Below are positions 1 to 8,485 of a stretch of DNA of 58,806 bases, piece after piece. The stretch comes from JAISST01 sp050434145 (GTDB lineage Bacteria; Fusobacteriota; Fusobacteriia; Fusobacteriales; Fusobacteriaceae), in the NCBI RefSeq assembly GCF_050434145.1, contig NZ_JBNPVX010000017.1, positions 1 to 58,806 on the forward strand, given 5' to 3'. Within the stretch, counting starts at the first letter, position 1. Every line of letters starts with the position of its first letter. The notes below the pieces were generated by a model. The model saw only the letters and a list, made by a program, of their open reading frames with translations, made no database searches and had not been told where the DNA came from. The translations under genes were made by a program, and so were the position numbers.

Positions 1-120
1 GCCTACTACCAACAGCAGCCGAGGATAGCGGGTTGGAGGAAAAAAGAATTAAAAGAATAATAAAAGCATGAATTTTACAAGTAAAAAAATAGTTTTGCAA
101 CAGCTTATAAAAGTATAAAT
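1..120 (+). repeat. Dispersed leader repeat, copy A (truncated by window edge)
   Basis: The 3' half of a repeat unit. Positions 1-119 match 228-346 almost base for base (offset 227), so copies A and B form a direct tandem pair. It ends with the right-arm signature AATAGTTTTGCAAC followed by GCTTATA. The left half lies outside the window. There is no open reading frame and no transposase. Confidence 0.9.
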
Positions 121-350
121 AGGCAGTTGCGAAATACAAAGTTTTCCTTAATTATTTTCACAAAAAATTGTTGTATAAATAAATCTTTTGGGGTTTGGGG
201 CTTGCCCCAAAAGGCGCCGCAGGCGCTGCCTACTACCAACAGCAGCCGAGGATAGCGGGTTGGAGGAAAAAAGAATTAAAAGAATAATAAAAGCATGAAT
301 TTTACAAGTAAAAAAATAGTTTAGCAACAGCTTATATAAAGTATAAAAAT
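121..350 (+). repeat. Dispersed leader repeat, copy B (full length)
   Basis: A full unit of about 230 bp. The left arm starts AGGCAGTTGCGAAATACAAA. The core contains a GC-rich hairpin (TTGGGGTTTGGGGC then TTGCCCCAA, 188-211) followed by GGCGCCGCAGGCGC. A purine-rich stretch follows, and the right arm carries ATAGTTTAGCAACAG. GTTGCGAAA on the left and TTTAGCAAC on the right form imperfect terminal inverted repeats. The unit stops one or two bases before the yhbY ribosome site (AGGAGG, 352-357), so it forms the leader of yhbY. Related copies occur at four other places in the window. Confidence 0.9.
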
Positions 351-362
351 TAGGAGGAAAAT

Positions 363-665
363 TTGAAACTCAATAGTAAAAAAAGAGCACATCTACGTAA
401 AATAGCACATAATTTAGAACCAATAGTTAGAATTGGAAAAGACGGTTTTGGTGAAAATATAAAACAAAGCATAATAGATGCAATAACACCAAGAGAGCTT
501 ATAAAAGTAAAAATTCTTCAGAATGCAGAAGATAAAGAAGCTATAACAAAAAGCATCCTAGAGTGGTCAGAAGTTGAAATAGTAGGAATAGTAGGTGGAA
601 TAGTTATTTTATATAAAGAAAACAAAGATGAGCCAAAAGTTTCATTAGAACTAAAAAATTTGTAA
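363..665 (+). CDS. yhbY: YhbY-type CRM-domain RNA-binding protein
   Basis: A 100-residue protein consisting of one CRM domain, the single-domain form that associates with the pre-50S ribosomal subunit. The sequence starts with a basic stretch rich in Lys and Arg (MKLNSKKRAHLRKIAHNL). It carries the conserved GxxG loop as IGKDGFG near residues 25-31 and a helix-rich ELIKVKIL segment after it. The start is TTG at 363, five bases after a perfect AGGAGG; no ATG offers a better start. It lies directly behind repeat copies A and B and 22 bases ahead of the dxs ATG, so it probably opens an operon running through dxs and the genes that follow. The role in ribosome assembly is family knowledge. Confidence 0.93.
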   Translation: MKLNSKKRAHLRKIAHNLEPIVRIGKDGFGENIKQSIIDAITPRELIKVKILQNAEDKEAITKSILEWSEVEIVGIVGGIVILYKENKDEPKVSLELKNL

Positions 666-687
666 ATTTAATTTAGGGAGCTTGATT

Positions 688-2514
688 ATGAACAAAATTT
701 CTAAAGAAGATTTGGAAAATTTAACAAGTCAAGGAGCAGAAATAAGGAAAATATTAATTGAAACAGTCAGTAAAAATGGTGGACATCTTGCTTCAAATTT
801 AGGAGTAGTAGAATTAACCTTAGCTTTGCATAAAGTTTTTGACTTGGAAAATGATAAATTACTATTTGATGTAGGCCACCAATCCTATGTCCATAAAATT
901 CTTACAGGACGTAAGGAAAAATTTTATGAACTACGACAAAAAGGTGGGATTGGCCCATTTATGGATCCTAAAGAGAGCAAATATGATCCATTTATTTCTG
1001 GACACGCAGGAACAGCACTTTCCGCTGGAGCTGGAATAGCAATGGGTAATCCAAATAAACGAATTATTGTAGTCATTGGTGATGCATCAATAGCTAATGG
1101 ACATTCATTGGAAGCCTTAAATAATATAGGCGGAAAAATAAAAAATATGATAATTATATTAAATGATAATGAAATGTCAATTGGTCAAAATGTAGGATCA
1201 CTATCAAAGTTTTTTGGGAAATTTATAGTGAGTGAGCGCTATATTGGGCTTCGTGATGAAGTGAAAGGAATTATAAAAAAAGTAAAAAGGGCAGATAGGG
1301 TTGCTAACGCTTTAGCTAGAATGGAAGTATCAGTGAAGAATTTCTTTTACCCATTAAGTTCGTTGGAAAGCTTAGGGTATAAATATTTTGGAACATTAGA
1401 TGGGCATAATATAGAAGAAATGATATCAACTTTCATGAAAGTAAAAAGATTGGAAGGCCCAATATTTATTCATATAAAAACTCAAAAGGGAAAAGGATAT
1501 TCTTTTGCTGAAGAGAATAAAGAAAAATTTCATGGAATAGCCCCATTTGATCTGGCAACAGGAACTACAGAATCTGCTAAGAAAACATATTCACATATTT
1601 TTGGAGAAAAAATAGTTGAACTTGGAGAAAAGGACAATAACATATATGCAATCTCTGCTGGCATGGTGAAAGGAACAGGGTTGACAAATTTTTTTCAGAC
1701 TTTTCCTGAAAGGGGAATAGATGTTGGAATAGCAGAAGGGCATGCAGTTACATTTGCAGCTGGTCTAGCTATCAGTGGAAAGAAGCCATATGTAGCAATT
1801 TATTCTACATTTATTCAAAGAGCCTATGGACAGCTAATACATGATGTGTCATTACAAAATCTTCCTGTGAGATTTATATTAGATAGAGCAGGAATAGTTG
1901 GTGAAGATGGGAAAACACATAATGGTATATATGATTTATCACTATTTCTTGGTTTGGCAAATTATATAGTGTTAGCACCAACCACAGAAAAAGAGCTAAA
2001 TGAAGCTTTAGATTTAAGTGCTTTCATTAATGATAGTCCGATGGTAATAAGAATACCAAGAGAAATTGTTTTCAATCTAGAAAATGATGAGAAACTTGTT
2101 TTGGGAAAGTGGAGACAAGTGAAGAAAATTGGGAATAACAAAGGTGATGAATATAAAAATTTGTATATTGCAGTAGGCAGTATGCTAAAAGAAGTGTTGG
2201 AAGTATCAGATATCTTAGAAGAAAAAAAATTATTTGGCACAATAATTAGTGCAGCATCATTAAAACCATTAGATGAAGAGTTTCTAATAAATCAATTGGA
2301 GAAATATGAAAATATATTTGTATTGGAAGAAGCATATGAAAGAAATTCTTTTGGAACTTATTTACTAGATTTTCTTAACATGCATAATATGAATAGAAAA
2401 ATAGTAAAGATAGGGTTAAAAAATTATTTGATCACACATGGTAATCGAGAATTATTGCTGCTAGAAGAAGGGCTTAAAGGGGAAAAATTAATAGAAAGAA
2501 TTGAGGAAAATTAA
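688..2514 (+). CDS. dxs: 1-deoxy-D-xylulose-5-phosphate synthase
   Basis: Condenses pyruvate and glyceraldehyde 3-phosphate into DXP, the first step of the MEP isoprenoid pathway, using thiamine diphosphate. The 608-residue length fits the family (about 620). Visible motifs are GHQSYVHKILTGR (active-site His), the thiamine-binding GDASIANGHSLEALNN, GIAEGHAVTFAAG with the catalytic Glu, and DRAGIVGEDGKTHNG. I chose ATG 688 rather than the in-frame TTG 682, because the AGGGAG ribosome site (675-680) leaves only one base before the TTG but seven before the ATG. The stop overlaps the next start by one base (TAATG), so the genes are translationally coupled. ispH of the same pathway is at 35598. 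Confidence 0.97.
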   Translation: MNKISKEDLENLTSQGAEIRKILIETVSKNGGHLASNLGVVELTLALHKVFDLENDKLLFDVGHQSYVHKILTGRKEKFYELRQKGGIGPFMDPKESKYDPFISGHAGTALSAGAGIAMGNPNKRIIVVIGDASIANGHSLEALNNIGGKIKNMIIILNDNEMSIGQNVGSLSKFFGKFIVSERYIGLRDEVKGIIKKVKRADRVANALARMEVSVKNFFYPLSSLESLGYKYFGTLDGHNIEEMISTFMKVKRLEGPIFIHIKTQKGKGYSFAEENKEKFHGIAPFDLATGTTESAKKTYSHIFGEKIVELGEKDNNIYAISAGMVKGTGLTNFFQTFPERGIDVGIAEGHAVTFAAGLAISGKKPYVAIYSTFIQRAYGQLIHDVSLQNLPVRFILDRAGIVGEDGKTHNGIYDLSLFLGLANYIVLAPTTEKELNEALDLSAFINDSPMVIRIPREIVFNLENDEKLVLGKWRQVKKIGNNKGDEYKNLYIAVGSMLKEVLEVSDILEEKKLFGTIISAASLKPLDEEFLINQLEKYENIFVLEEAYERNSFGTYLLDFLNMHNMNRKIVKIGLKNYLITHGNRELLLLEEGLKGEKLIERIEEN

Positions 2515-3425
2515 TGCAAGAAATAAAATGGCAAAAACTTAAAGAAGATATAGGAAAAAACAATAATGCTAAATATGCAGAAGCTACATCAAAAAAGAAA
2601 ATTGACTTACCTAAAACTTTTGCAGTTAAGTTTATAGAAAATTTACTAAACTTAGATGAGATAAAGGATTTAGAAGATTATACTGATCAAGGAGTGAAAG
2701 TATCTACGCATACCTATGACGTTTTGAAAATATCCATTGATGAAATAAAGAGAGATTTTTATAGCTTTGAAGAGGCTAAGAAGAAGGTAGATTTCTTTTC
2801 TTTAATAATTGGAATAATAATTCATGATTTGAGCAAAGCTACATTGAGAAAAACTGAGGAAAATGTTTCTCATTCACAGATAATGCTAAAAAAACCAGAT
2901 TTTATAATAGAAGAGTCGCAAAGAGTTTTGACAACTATTGAAAATAAAATTAATAAAGTAATAAAAGAAAAAGTAAAAGAAAATATAGTGCACATAGTGG
3001 TATCTCATCATGGAAGATGGGGTAAAATACAACCACAAACTAGAGAAGCCAATATAGTGCATAGGTCTGATGTTTATTCTGCTAAATATCATAGGATTAA
3101 TCCCATTGGTGCTGATAAGATTATAGAATTATTAATAAAAGGCGAAAAATTGGAAGAAATAGCTAAAATATTAAATTGTACTGAAGGAACCATAAAAAAT
3201 AGATTAAAAAGATCTAAAGAACAACTGCAATGCAAAAATGTGAAACAACTAATAGAATATTACAAAAATAATAAACAAGTACCAATAGGAGACCATTTTT
3301 TCATACAAAGGGTAAAAGAAACTGATAAATTAAAGAAAATGGTAGATAAAAAAGGCTTTAAAAACTTAGTTTTAGAAATACCTTTACTGAAATACTTAAT
3401 AGATGAAGAGATTTTTGTGGAATAA
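2514..3425 (+). CDS. HD-domain phosphohydrolase with C-terminal helix-turn-helix
   Basis: A 303-residue cytoplasmic protein. An HD-superfamily metal-binding fold spans roughly residues 60-190. Candidate ligands are the His of STHTYDVLK, the HD pair in GIIIHDLSKAT, HSQ, and VSHHGRWGK. After it comes a sigma-region-4/LuxR-like helix-turn-helix (EEIAKILNCTEGTIKNRLKR, about residues 215-237). HD proteins hydrolyse phosphate esters, often nucleotides or cyclic nucleotides, but the substrate here cannot be read from sequence. The start overlaps the dxs stop by one base, implying translational coupling. The HD plus HTH combination suggests a ligand-responsive regulator or an RNA/nucleotide-processing enzyme; that is inference. 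Confidence 0.7.
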   Translation: MQEIKWQKLKEDIGKNNNAKYAEATSKKKIDLPKTFAVKFIENLLNLDEIKDLEDYTDQGVKVSTHTYDVLKISIDEIKRDFYSFEEAKKKVDFFSLIIGIIIHDLSKATLRKTEENVSHSQIMLKKPDFIIEESQRVLTTIENKINKVIKEKVKENIVHIVVSHHGRWGKIQPQTREANIVHRSDVYSAKYHRINPIGADKIIELLIKGEKLEEIAKILNCTEGTIKNRLKRSKEQLQCKNVKQLIEYYKNNKQVPIGDHFFIQRVKETDKLKKMVDKKGFKNLVLEIPLLKYLIDEEIFVE

Positions 3426-3442
3426 AAGAGAAAGTTATGACA

Positions 3443-3459
3443 GCTTGGTTAGTGACCAA
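3443..3459 (+). other. Short hairpin between HD gene and tlyA
   Basis: CTTGGT, loop TAGTG, ACCAAG forms a six-base-pair hairpin about 20 bases after the HD gene stop. No T-run follows, so it is more likely a transcript-stabilising or processing element than a terminator. Confidence 0.35.
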
Positions 3460-3518
3460 GTTGGAGTGAAAATAAGTTTTACAAGTAGGCATAATCAAAG
3501 ATATATTTGGAGTTATAT

Positions 3519-4331
3519 GTGAAAGAAAGATTAGATATTCTTTTAGTAAATTTGGGATATTACCAAGATAAAAAAGAAGCCGCAAGCAATATAATGGCAG
3601 GCAATGTCATTGTAAATAATGTAAAAATAGATAAATCAGGAACTTTAATAAAAATAGATAAAGAAGTGAGTATACATATAAAAGGGAAAAAGGAAAAATA
3701 TGTGAGTCGTGGTGGAATCAAATTAGAAAAAGCTATTAGGCAGTTTAATCTTGATTTTACTGATGCAATTGTATTAGATATTGGTGCATCTACAGGGGGA
3801 TTTACACATTGTGCACTGGAGCATGGAGCATCTTTTGTTTATGCAATAGATGTGGGGACCAATCAACTTAATTGGGATTTGAGAAATAATCCTAAAGTAA
3901 AATCTTTAGAAAATACTCATATAAATGATTTGCAATTAAATAAAATTGATCATTCAAAAATAGATTTTATTACAGTAGATGTTTCCTTTATTTCAATAAA
4001 AAGTATAATAGATTCAATTAAAAAATTTATGTCAGAAGATACAAAATTAATTATGTTGATAAAACCACAATTTGAAGCTGCAAAAGAAAATATAGAAAAA
4101 GGTGGAATAGTAAAAAATAATAATATACATGAATTATTAATTCATGATATAATGTTAGTGTGTGAAAAGTCAGGCATTTATGGTGAAAATATTGATTTTT
4201 CCCCAATAAGGGGAAGTAAAGGGAATGTGGAGTATATATCACTATTTTCTTTAAATTTAAAAAATAAAAAGAATATAAACATATCCGAGGTAGTATCATC
4301 AGCGGAAATCTTAGGAGGAAAAAATGATTAA
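3519..4331 (+). CDS. tlyA: TlyA/YqxC-family rRNA 2'-O-methyltransferase
   Basis: A 270-residue protein. An N-terminal S4 RNA-binding domain (RLDILLVNLGYYQDKKEA, residues 3-20, extending to about 60) is followed by an FtsJ/RrmJ-like SAM-dependent methyltransferase domain. That domain starts at KYVSRGGIKLEKA and has the SAM motif VLDIGASTGGFTHCAL. KPQFE and the segment around GGIVKN fit the family. TlyA proteins methylate ribose 2'-OH groups of 16S and/or 23S rRNA. GTG 3519 is the better start: TTTGGAG (3506-3512) lies six bases upstream, and the protein then begins VKERLD, the usual family N-terminus. An upstream in-frame TTG (3507) would sit inside that ribosome site. The 3' end overlaps ctpA by eight bases. 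Confidence 0.9.
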   Translation: MKERLDILLVNLGYYQDKKEAASNIMAGNVIVNNVKIDKSGTLIKIDKEVSIHIKGKKEKYVSRGGIKLEKAIRQFNLDFTDAIVLDIGASTGGFTHCALEHGASFVYAIDVGTNQLNWDLRNNPKVKSLENTHINDLQLNKIDHSKIDFITVDVSFISIKSIIDSIKKFMSEDTKLIMLIKPQFEAAKENIEKGGIVKNNNIHELLIHDIMLVCEKSGIYGENIDFSPIRGSKGNVEYISLFSLNLKNKKNINISEVVSSAEILGGKND

Positions 4332-5661
4332 TTTTATCAAAATCAAAAAAATGGCAGCAATTGCATCTATTCTGGTGTTTGGTGCAGGATTATTATATGG
4401 AAAAAATACAAATGCAAATCAACCAAATACTAAAAATGAAGATTCCTTTGGATTTTTGTCAAATTTAAGAGAGCTTAAGGAAATTTCAGACATTATGGAT
4501 ATAATTAGCGGCAATTATGTCAATGAAAAAGGAATTGACAGAAAAAAATTAATGCAAGGAGCTATTAGAGGAATGATGGAATCTTTGGATGATCCACATT
4601 CGAATTATTTTACAATGGAAGAATTGAAAGACTTTCAAGATGATATAAAAGGGAAATATGTAGGGGTTGGAATGGTAATTCAAAAGAAAAAAAATGAACC
4701 ATTACTAGTTGTATCACCGATAGAAGATGCTCCAGCATATAAAGTCGGAATAAAACCAAAGGATCAGATAATAGCAATAGATGGGGAATCTACATATAAT
4801 ATGACTAGTGAAGAAAGTGTAAAAAAATTAAAAGGTGCTCCTAAGACAAATGTCAAAGTAACTGTGTATAGAGAGATTACAAAAGAGACTAAAGAAATAA
4901 CCATAGAAAGGGCAGAAGTAGTGTTAAAATATGTAAAACATAAAATGTTAGAAGGCAATGATAAAATAGGCTATTTGCGACTTACACAATTTGGAGATAA
5001 TGTATATCCTGATATGGCCAAAGCATTGGAAGATTTACAAAAACAAGGAATGGAAGGGTTGGTACTAGATCTTAGAAGTAACCCAGGTGGCGCATTAGAC
5101 CAAGCAATAAAAATATCCTCAATGTTTATAAAAGAAGGAAGAATAGTTAGTACAAAGACAAAGACAGGTCAAGAAGAGATTCATAATAGAGAAGGTAAAT
5201 ATTATGGAGACTTTCCATTGGCAATATTAATAAATGGAGGAAGTGCTTCGGCATCTGAAATAGTTTCTGGTGCTATAAAAGACTATAAAAGAGGCGTCCT
5301 AGTAGGGGAAAAAAGTTTTGGAAAAGGTAGTGTACAAACTTTGATTCCACTACCAGATGGAGATGGTATTAAATTGACAATAGCAAAATACTATACTCCA
5401 AATGAAATTTCTATTCATGGCACAGGAATAGAACCAGATGTAAAAGTAGAAGAAAAAGAAGGTTATATGCTATTTGAAGGGGTGGGCAGTGTTATCAATA
5501 TAGATGAAACTACTGCAAAAGAAAACAGAAAAGAATTAATAAAAGAAATAAAGGGAGAAGAAGCTGCTAAAGAATTTGATGAGCATAAAGATATACAATT
5601 GGATGCAGCAGTTGAAGAAGTGAAGAAACTTCTTAGTAAAAAGTCCAAACCAGCTGCCTAG
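4324..5661 (+). CDS. ctpA: S41-family C-terminal processing peptidase (CtpA/Prc-like)
   Basis: A 445-residue serine protease exported by an N-terminal signal or anchor (hydrophobic residues about 10-28, preceded by Lys). A PDZ domain lies at about 110-190 (GKYVGVGMVIQKK... APAYKVGIKPKDQIIAIDG). The S41 catalytic core has the nucleophile-containing NGGSASASE (Ser within residues 307-311) and the general-base Lys segment GEKSFGKGSVQT. The family trims the C-termini of periplasmic or envelope proteins. The C-terminus is Lys/Glu rich. It starts inside the end of tlyA with AGGAGG upstream (4313-4318), suggesting co-expression. Confidence 0.92.
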   Translation: MINFIKIKKMAAIASILVFGAGLLYGKNTNANQPNTKNEDSFGFLSNLRELKEISDIMDIISGNYVNEKGIDRKKLMQGAIRGMMESLDDPHSNYFTMEELKDFQDDIKGKYVGVGMVIQKKKNEPLLVVSPIEDAPAYKVGIKPKDQIIAIDGESTYNMTSEESVKKLKGAPKTNVKVTVYREITKETKEITIERAEVVLKYVKHKMLEGNDKIGYLRLTQFGDNVYPDMAKALEDLQKQGMEGLVLDLRSNPGGALDQAIKISSMFIKEGRIVSTKTKTGQEEIHNREGKYYGDFPLAILINGGSASASEIVSGAIKDYKRGVLVGEKSFGKGSVQTLIPLPDGDGIKLTIAKYYTPNEISIHGTGIEPDVKVEEKEGYMLFEGVGSVINIDETTAKENRKELIKEIKGEEAAKEFDEHKDIQLDAAVEEVKKLLSKKSKPAA

Positions 5662-5711
5662 TCATAGGAGTAGGAATAAAATTGATGATTTAGATTTATT
5701 TAAATACATTA

Positions 5712-5735
5712 TTCTAATGAATACTAATATTAGAA
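5712..5735. repeat. Inverted repeat upstream of rsmI
   Basis: TTCTAAT and ATTAGAA flank a ten-base spacer in the 90-bp gap between ctpA and rsmI. It could be an mRNA hairpin or an operator. It has no following T-run, and I see no recognisable regulator motif. Confidence 0.35.
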
Positions 5736-5751
5736 AGAAAGTGAGGGGAAA

Positions 5752-6423
5752 ATGCTCTATATAGTTGCAACACCCATAGGTAACTTAGAAGATTTTACCT
5801 TTAGGGCAGTAAGAATCTTAAAAGAGGTTGATTATATATTTGCAGAAGATACTAGAGTAACTAAAAAATTATTAAATCATTATGAGATAGGAACTACTTT
5901 ATACAGATATGATGAATTTACAAAATCACATCAAATAAAGAATATAATAAATATGTTACAAGATGGCAAAGCTATTGCTTTAGTGACTGATGCAGGGACA
6001 CCATGCATATCCGATCCAGGTTATGAATTAGTGAATGAAGCCTTAAATAATGATTTGAAAGTCATACCAATTCCTGGGCCTAGTGCACTTACTGCAGCTG
6101 CTTCTGTGGCAGGTGTATCTACCAAAAGATTTTCGTTTGAAGGTTTTTTACCAAAGAAAAAAGGTAGGCAAACATTATTTAATTTACTTAAAGAAGAAGT
6201 AAGAACCATAGTTATTTATGAATCTCCATTCAGGGTAGAACATACTCTAAAAGATGTACAAGAATATCTTGGAGATAGAAATGTTGTGATAATAAGAGAA
6301 ATTAGTAAAATTTATGAAGAAATATTGCGAGGAACAACAACTGAACTTTTAGAGAAACTTGTAAAGAAACCTATTAAAGGGGAGATAGTCATGTTTATAG
6401 AGGGAAAAGATACCTGGATTTAA
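5752..6423 (+). CDS. rsmI: 16S rRNA 2'-O-ribose C1402 methyltransferase
   Basis: A 223-residue tetrapyrrole-methylase-fold enzyme that 2'-O-methylates C1402 in the 16S decoding centre. Visible family motifs are VATPIGNLEDFTFRAV at the N-terminus, FAEDTRVTKKLL, LVTDAGTPCISDPGYELV, and the PGPSALTAAASVAGV SAM-binding segment, then GFLPKKKGRQ and YESPFR. The length is slightly short (E. coli RsmI is about 286); the usual C-terminal extension is missing. The start is ATG 5752 behind GTGAGGGG. Together with tlyA and rbgA it makes this cluster one of ribosome modification and maturation. Confidence 0.94.
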   Translation: MLYIVATPIGNLEDFTFRAVRILKEVDYIFAEDTRVTKKLLNHYEIGTTLYRYDEFTKSHQIKNIINMLQDGKAIALVTDAGTPCISDPGYELVNEALNNDLKVIPIPGPSALTAAASVAGVSTKRFSFEGFLPKKKGRQTLFNLLKEEVRTIVIYESPFRVEHTLKDVQEYLGDRNVVIIREISKIYEEILRGTTTELLEKLVKKPIKGEIVMFIEGKDTWI

Positions 6424-6433
6424 GGAGAAAAAA

Positions 6434-7303
6434 ATGTCAATGACAAAAATTAATTGGTATCCTGGTCATATGAAGAAGACAAAGGATCTAATAAAGGAAA
6501 ATTTACCTCTCATAGATATTGTTTTGGAAGTAGTAGATGGAAGAGTACCACTTTCCAGCAAAAATCCTGATATTTCCAAAATTACAGCAACAAAAAAAAG
6601 AATTATTGTAATTAATAAATCAGATTTAGTAGAAAAAAAAGATATATCAATGTGGAAAGAATATTTTAAAAGAAAAAAACTTGCAGATGAAGTACTAGAA
6701 CTAAGTGCAGAAACTGGTTTTAATCTTAATATATTATATAAAATGATTGATAAAGTTGCAGTGGAAAAAAAGGAAAAGTATTTAAAAAGAGGATTAAAAA
6801 AAATAAATGTTCGATTGATAGTAGTAGGGATTCCAAATGTAGGAAAATCCAAATTAATAAATAGAATAGTAGGGAAAAATAGTGCTGGCGTAGCTAATAA
6901 ACCTGGCCATACAAAAGGAAAACAATGGGTCAGAATTAAAGAAGGAATTGAGCTGTTAGATATGCCAGGAATATTATGGCCAAAGTTTCAAAGTGAAGAA
7001 GTTGGCTATAACTTAGCCATAACAGGAGCAATTAAAGATGAGATATTGCCTGTAGAAAAGGTTGCCTGTAATTTTTTAGAAAAATTTATAAGTTTTGGTT
7101 ATTGGGAAGTGTTAGTCCAAAAGTATAAATTATTACCTGAGGATGAAAGCGATATAATGGAAAAAGTATTAGAAAGTATTGCAATCAGAACGAATATGTT
7201 GCAAAAAGGTGCAATGCCCAATATGATTCAAGCAGCATATACAGTTTTAAGAGATTATAGAAATTGCAAGTTGAAAAAAATAGTTTTGGATAATATTGAA
7301 TAA
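6434..7303 (+). CDS. rbgA: Ribosome biogenesis GTPase RbgA (YlqF)
   Basis: A 289-residue circularly permuted GTPase needed for late 50S assembly in Bacillus. The N-terminal signature is INWYPGHMKKT. The G motifs come in permuted order: G4 NKSD at about residue 60, G1 GIPNVGKSKLINR at about 135, G2 region KPGHTKGKQ, and G3 DMPGILWP. A C-terminal RNA-binding ANTAR-like helical region follows. ATG 6434 lies six bases behind AGGAG; a second in-frame ATG at 6440 is less well placed. No gene follows for 308 bases, so this probably ends the operon. Confidence 0.94.
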   Translation: MSMTKINWYPGHMKKTKDLIKENLPLIDIVLEVVDGRVPLSSKNPDISKITATKKRIIVINKSDLVEKKDISMWKEYFKRKKLADEVLELSAETGFNLNILYKMIDKVAVEKKEKYLKRGLKKINVRLIVVGIPNVGKSKLINRIVGKNSAGVANKPGHTKGKQWVRIKEGIELLDMPGILWPKFQSEEVGYNLAITGAIKDEILPVEKVACNFLEKFISFGYWEVLVQKYKLLPEDESDIMEKVLESIAIRTNMLQKGAMPNMIQAAYTVLRDYRNCKLKKIVLDNIE

Positions 7304-7348
7304 AATTTGTACAACTTTGATATTTTAATAGATGTATTTAGAAAATAC

Positions 7349-7599
7349 GTAATTGTGAAATATAAACTTTTCTTTGTTGCATTTCCCACAATTTGTCAGG
7401 ATAAGCAAATTCTTTTTGGATTCAGAGAGCTACGAAGTTAGCAAGATACGACCAAAAATATGAGTAATGTTTTAGAGAGTATTATCATGATGCCAATGTG
7501 ATACAATGCTGAATTTTAACCAGTGGTGTAGATCTAAAACACATAGTCATTACTAACATGTAGCATAAATAGTTTTGGAATGGCTTAATTTATAAAATC
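7349..7599 (+). repeat. Diverged copy of the dispersed leader repeat, upstream of nadE
   Basis: This fills most of the 308-base gene-free stretch 7304-7611. The left end AATTGTGAAATATAAACTTT aligns with AGTTGCGAAATACAAAGTTT of copy B. The right end AAATAGTTTTGGAATGGCTT aligns with AAATAGTTTTGCAACAGCTT, in the same order and at a similar distance. The middle is largely unrelated. As with the other copies it ends directly at the ribosome site (AAGGAGG, 7600-7606). TTTTAGAGAGTATTAT in the middle (7472-7487) recurs upstream of coaE. Confidence 0.65.
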
Positions 7600-7611
7600 A
7601 AGGAGGCTACA

Positions 7612-8433
7612 ATGAAGGGATTAGAATTGGATATGGAAATTCTAGAAAAAATCCTAGTTGAATTTGTAAGAACAGAAACACTAAAATCAGGATTTAGCAA
7701 GCTGGTTTTCGGACTATCTGGTGGTATAGATTCTGCACTGTCTGCTTTTATTGGTGCAAAAGCTCTGGGAAAAGAGAATGTATTAGGGATAATGATGCCA
7801 TACAAGACTTCTAGTAAAGAAAGTGTTCTACATGCAAGATTAGTAATAGATGCATTAGGAATACAATCAAAGCTGATAGAAATAACTCCAATGGTAGATG
7901 CATATTTTGCATTAGAGAGTGAAGTGAATCCATTGAGAAAGGGAAATAAAATGGCACGAGAAAGGATGAGTATATTATTTGATTATTCAGCCAAGGAAAA
8001 GTCACTAGTTTTAGGAACTTCAAACAAAACTGAAATGCTTTTAGGATATAGTACGCAATTTGGTGATGGAGCTTCAGCAATAAATCCTTTAGGAGACTTA
8101 TACAAAACTCAAATCTGGCAACTATCAGAATACATGGGTATACCCAAAAAATTAATAGATAAGAAGCCAAGTGCAGATTTATGGGAAGGTCAAACTGATG
8201 AAAAAGAGCTAGGATTTTCTTATGAAATGGCAGATAAGATTTTATTTAGGTTAATAGATGAGCGGAAAACAAAAGAAGAGATTATTAAAGAAGGGTTTGA
8301 ATCTATTATTGTAGAATCAGTAATTAAAAAAGTAAAAATGACTCAATACAAAAGAAAATTACCAATAATTGCAAAAATATCTGGAAGAACCATAGGACAA
8401 GAATTTAGGTACCCACGAGATTGGGAAAAATAA
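7612..8433 (+). CDS. nadE: Ammonia-dependent NAD+ synthetase
   Basis: Converts deamido-NAD+ to NAD+ using ATP and ammonia. The 273-residue protein has only the synthetase domain; the nitrilase-type glutaminase domain of the longer form is absent, so free ammonia or a separate donor is expected. The ATP pyrophosphatase P-loop is FGLSGGIDSALSAF (about residues 36-49). The later motifs LGTSNKTEMLLGYSTQFGD and KPSADLWEGQTDE fit the family. ATG 7612 follows a perfect AAGGAGG. Its leader is a diverged copy of the dispersed repeat. Confidence 0.95.
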   Translation: MKGLELDMEILEKILVEFVRTETLKSGFSKLVFGLSGGIDSALSAFIGAKALGKENVLGIMMPYKTSSKESVLHARLVIDALGIQSKLIEITPMVDAYFALESEVNPLRKGNKMARERMSILFDYSAKEKSLVLGTSNKTEMLLGYSTQFGDGASAINPLGDLYKTQIWQLSEYMGIPKKLIDKKPSADLWEGQTDEKELGFSYEMADKILFRLIDERKTKEEIIKEGFESIIVESVIKKVKMTQYKRKLPIIAKISGRTIGQEFRYPRDWEK

Positions 8434-8485
8434 ATTTTATATATGATAAAGTATGCACAAAAATAATCTAAAAAGGGGTGATGGT

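Noticed and set aside
1..350. Insertion sequence or CRISPR array
   Set aside because: The repeats are tandem, but units are ~230 bp, only two per locus, without spacers, transposase or cas genes.
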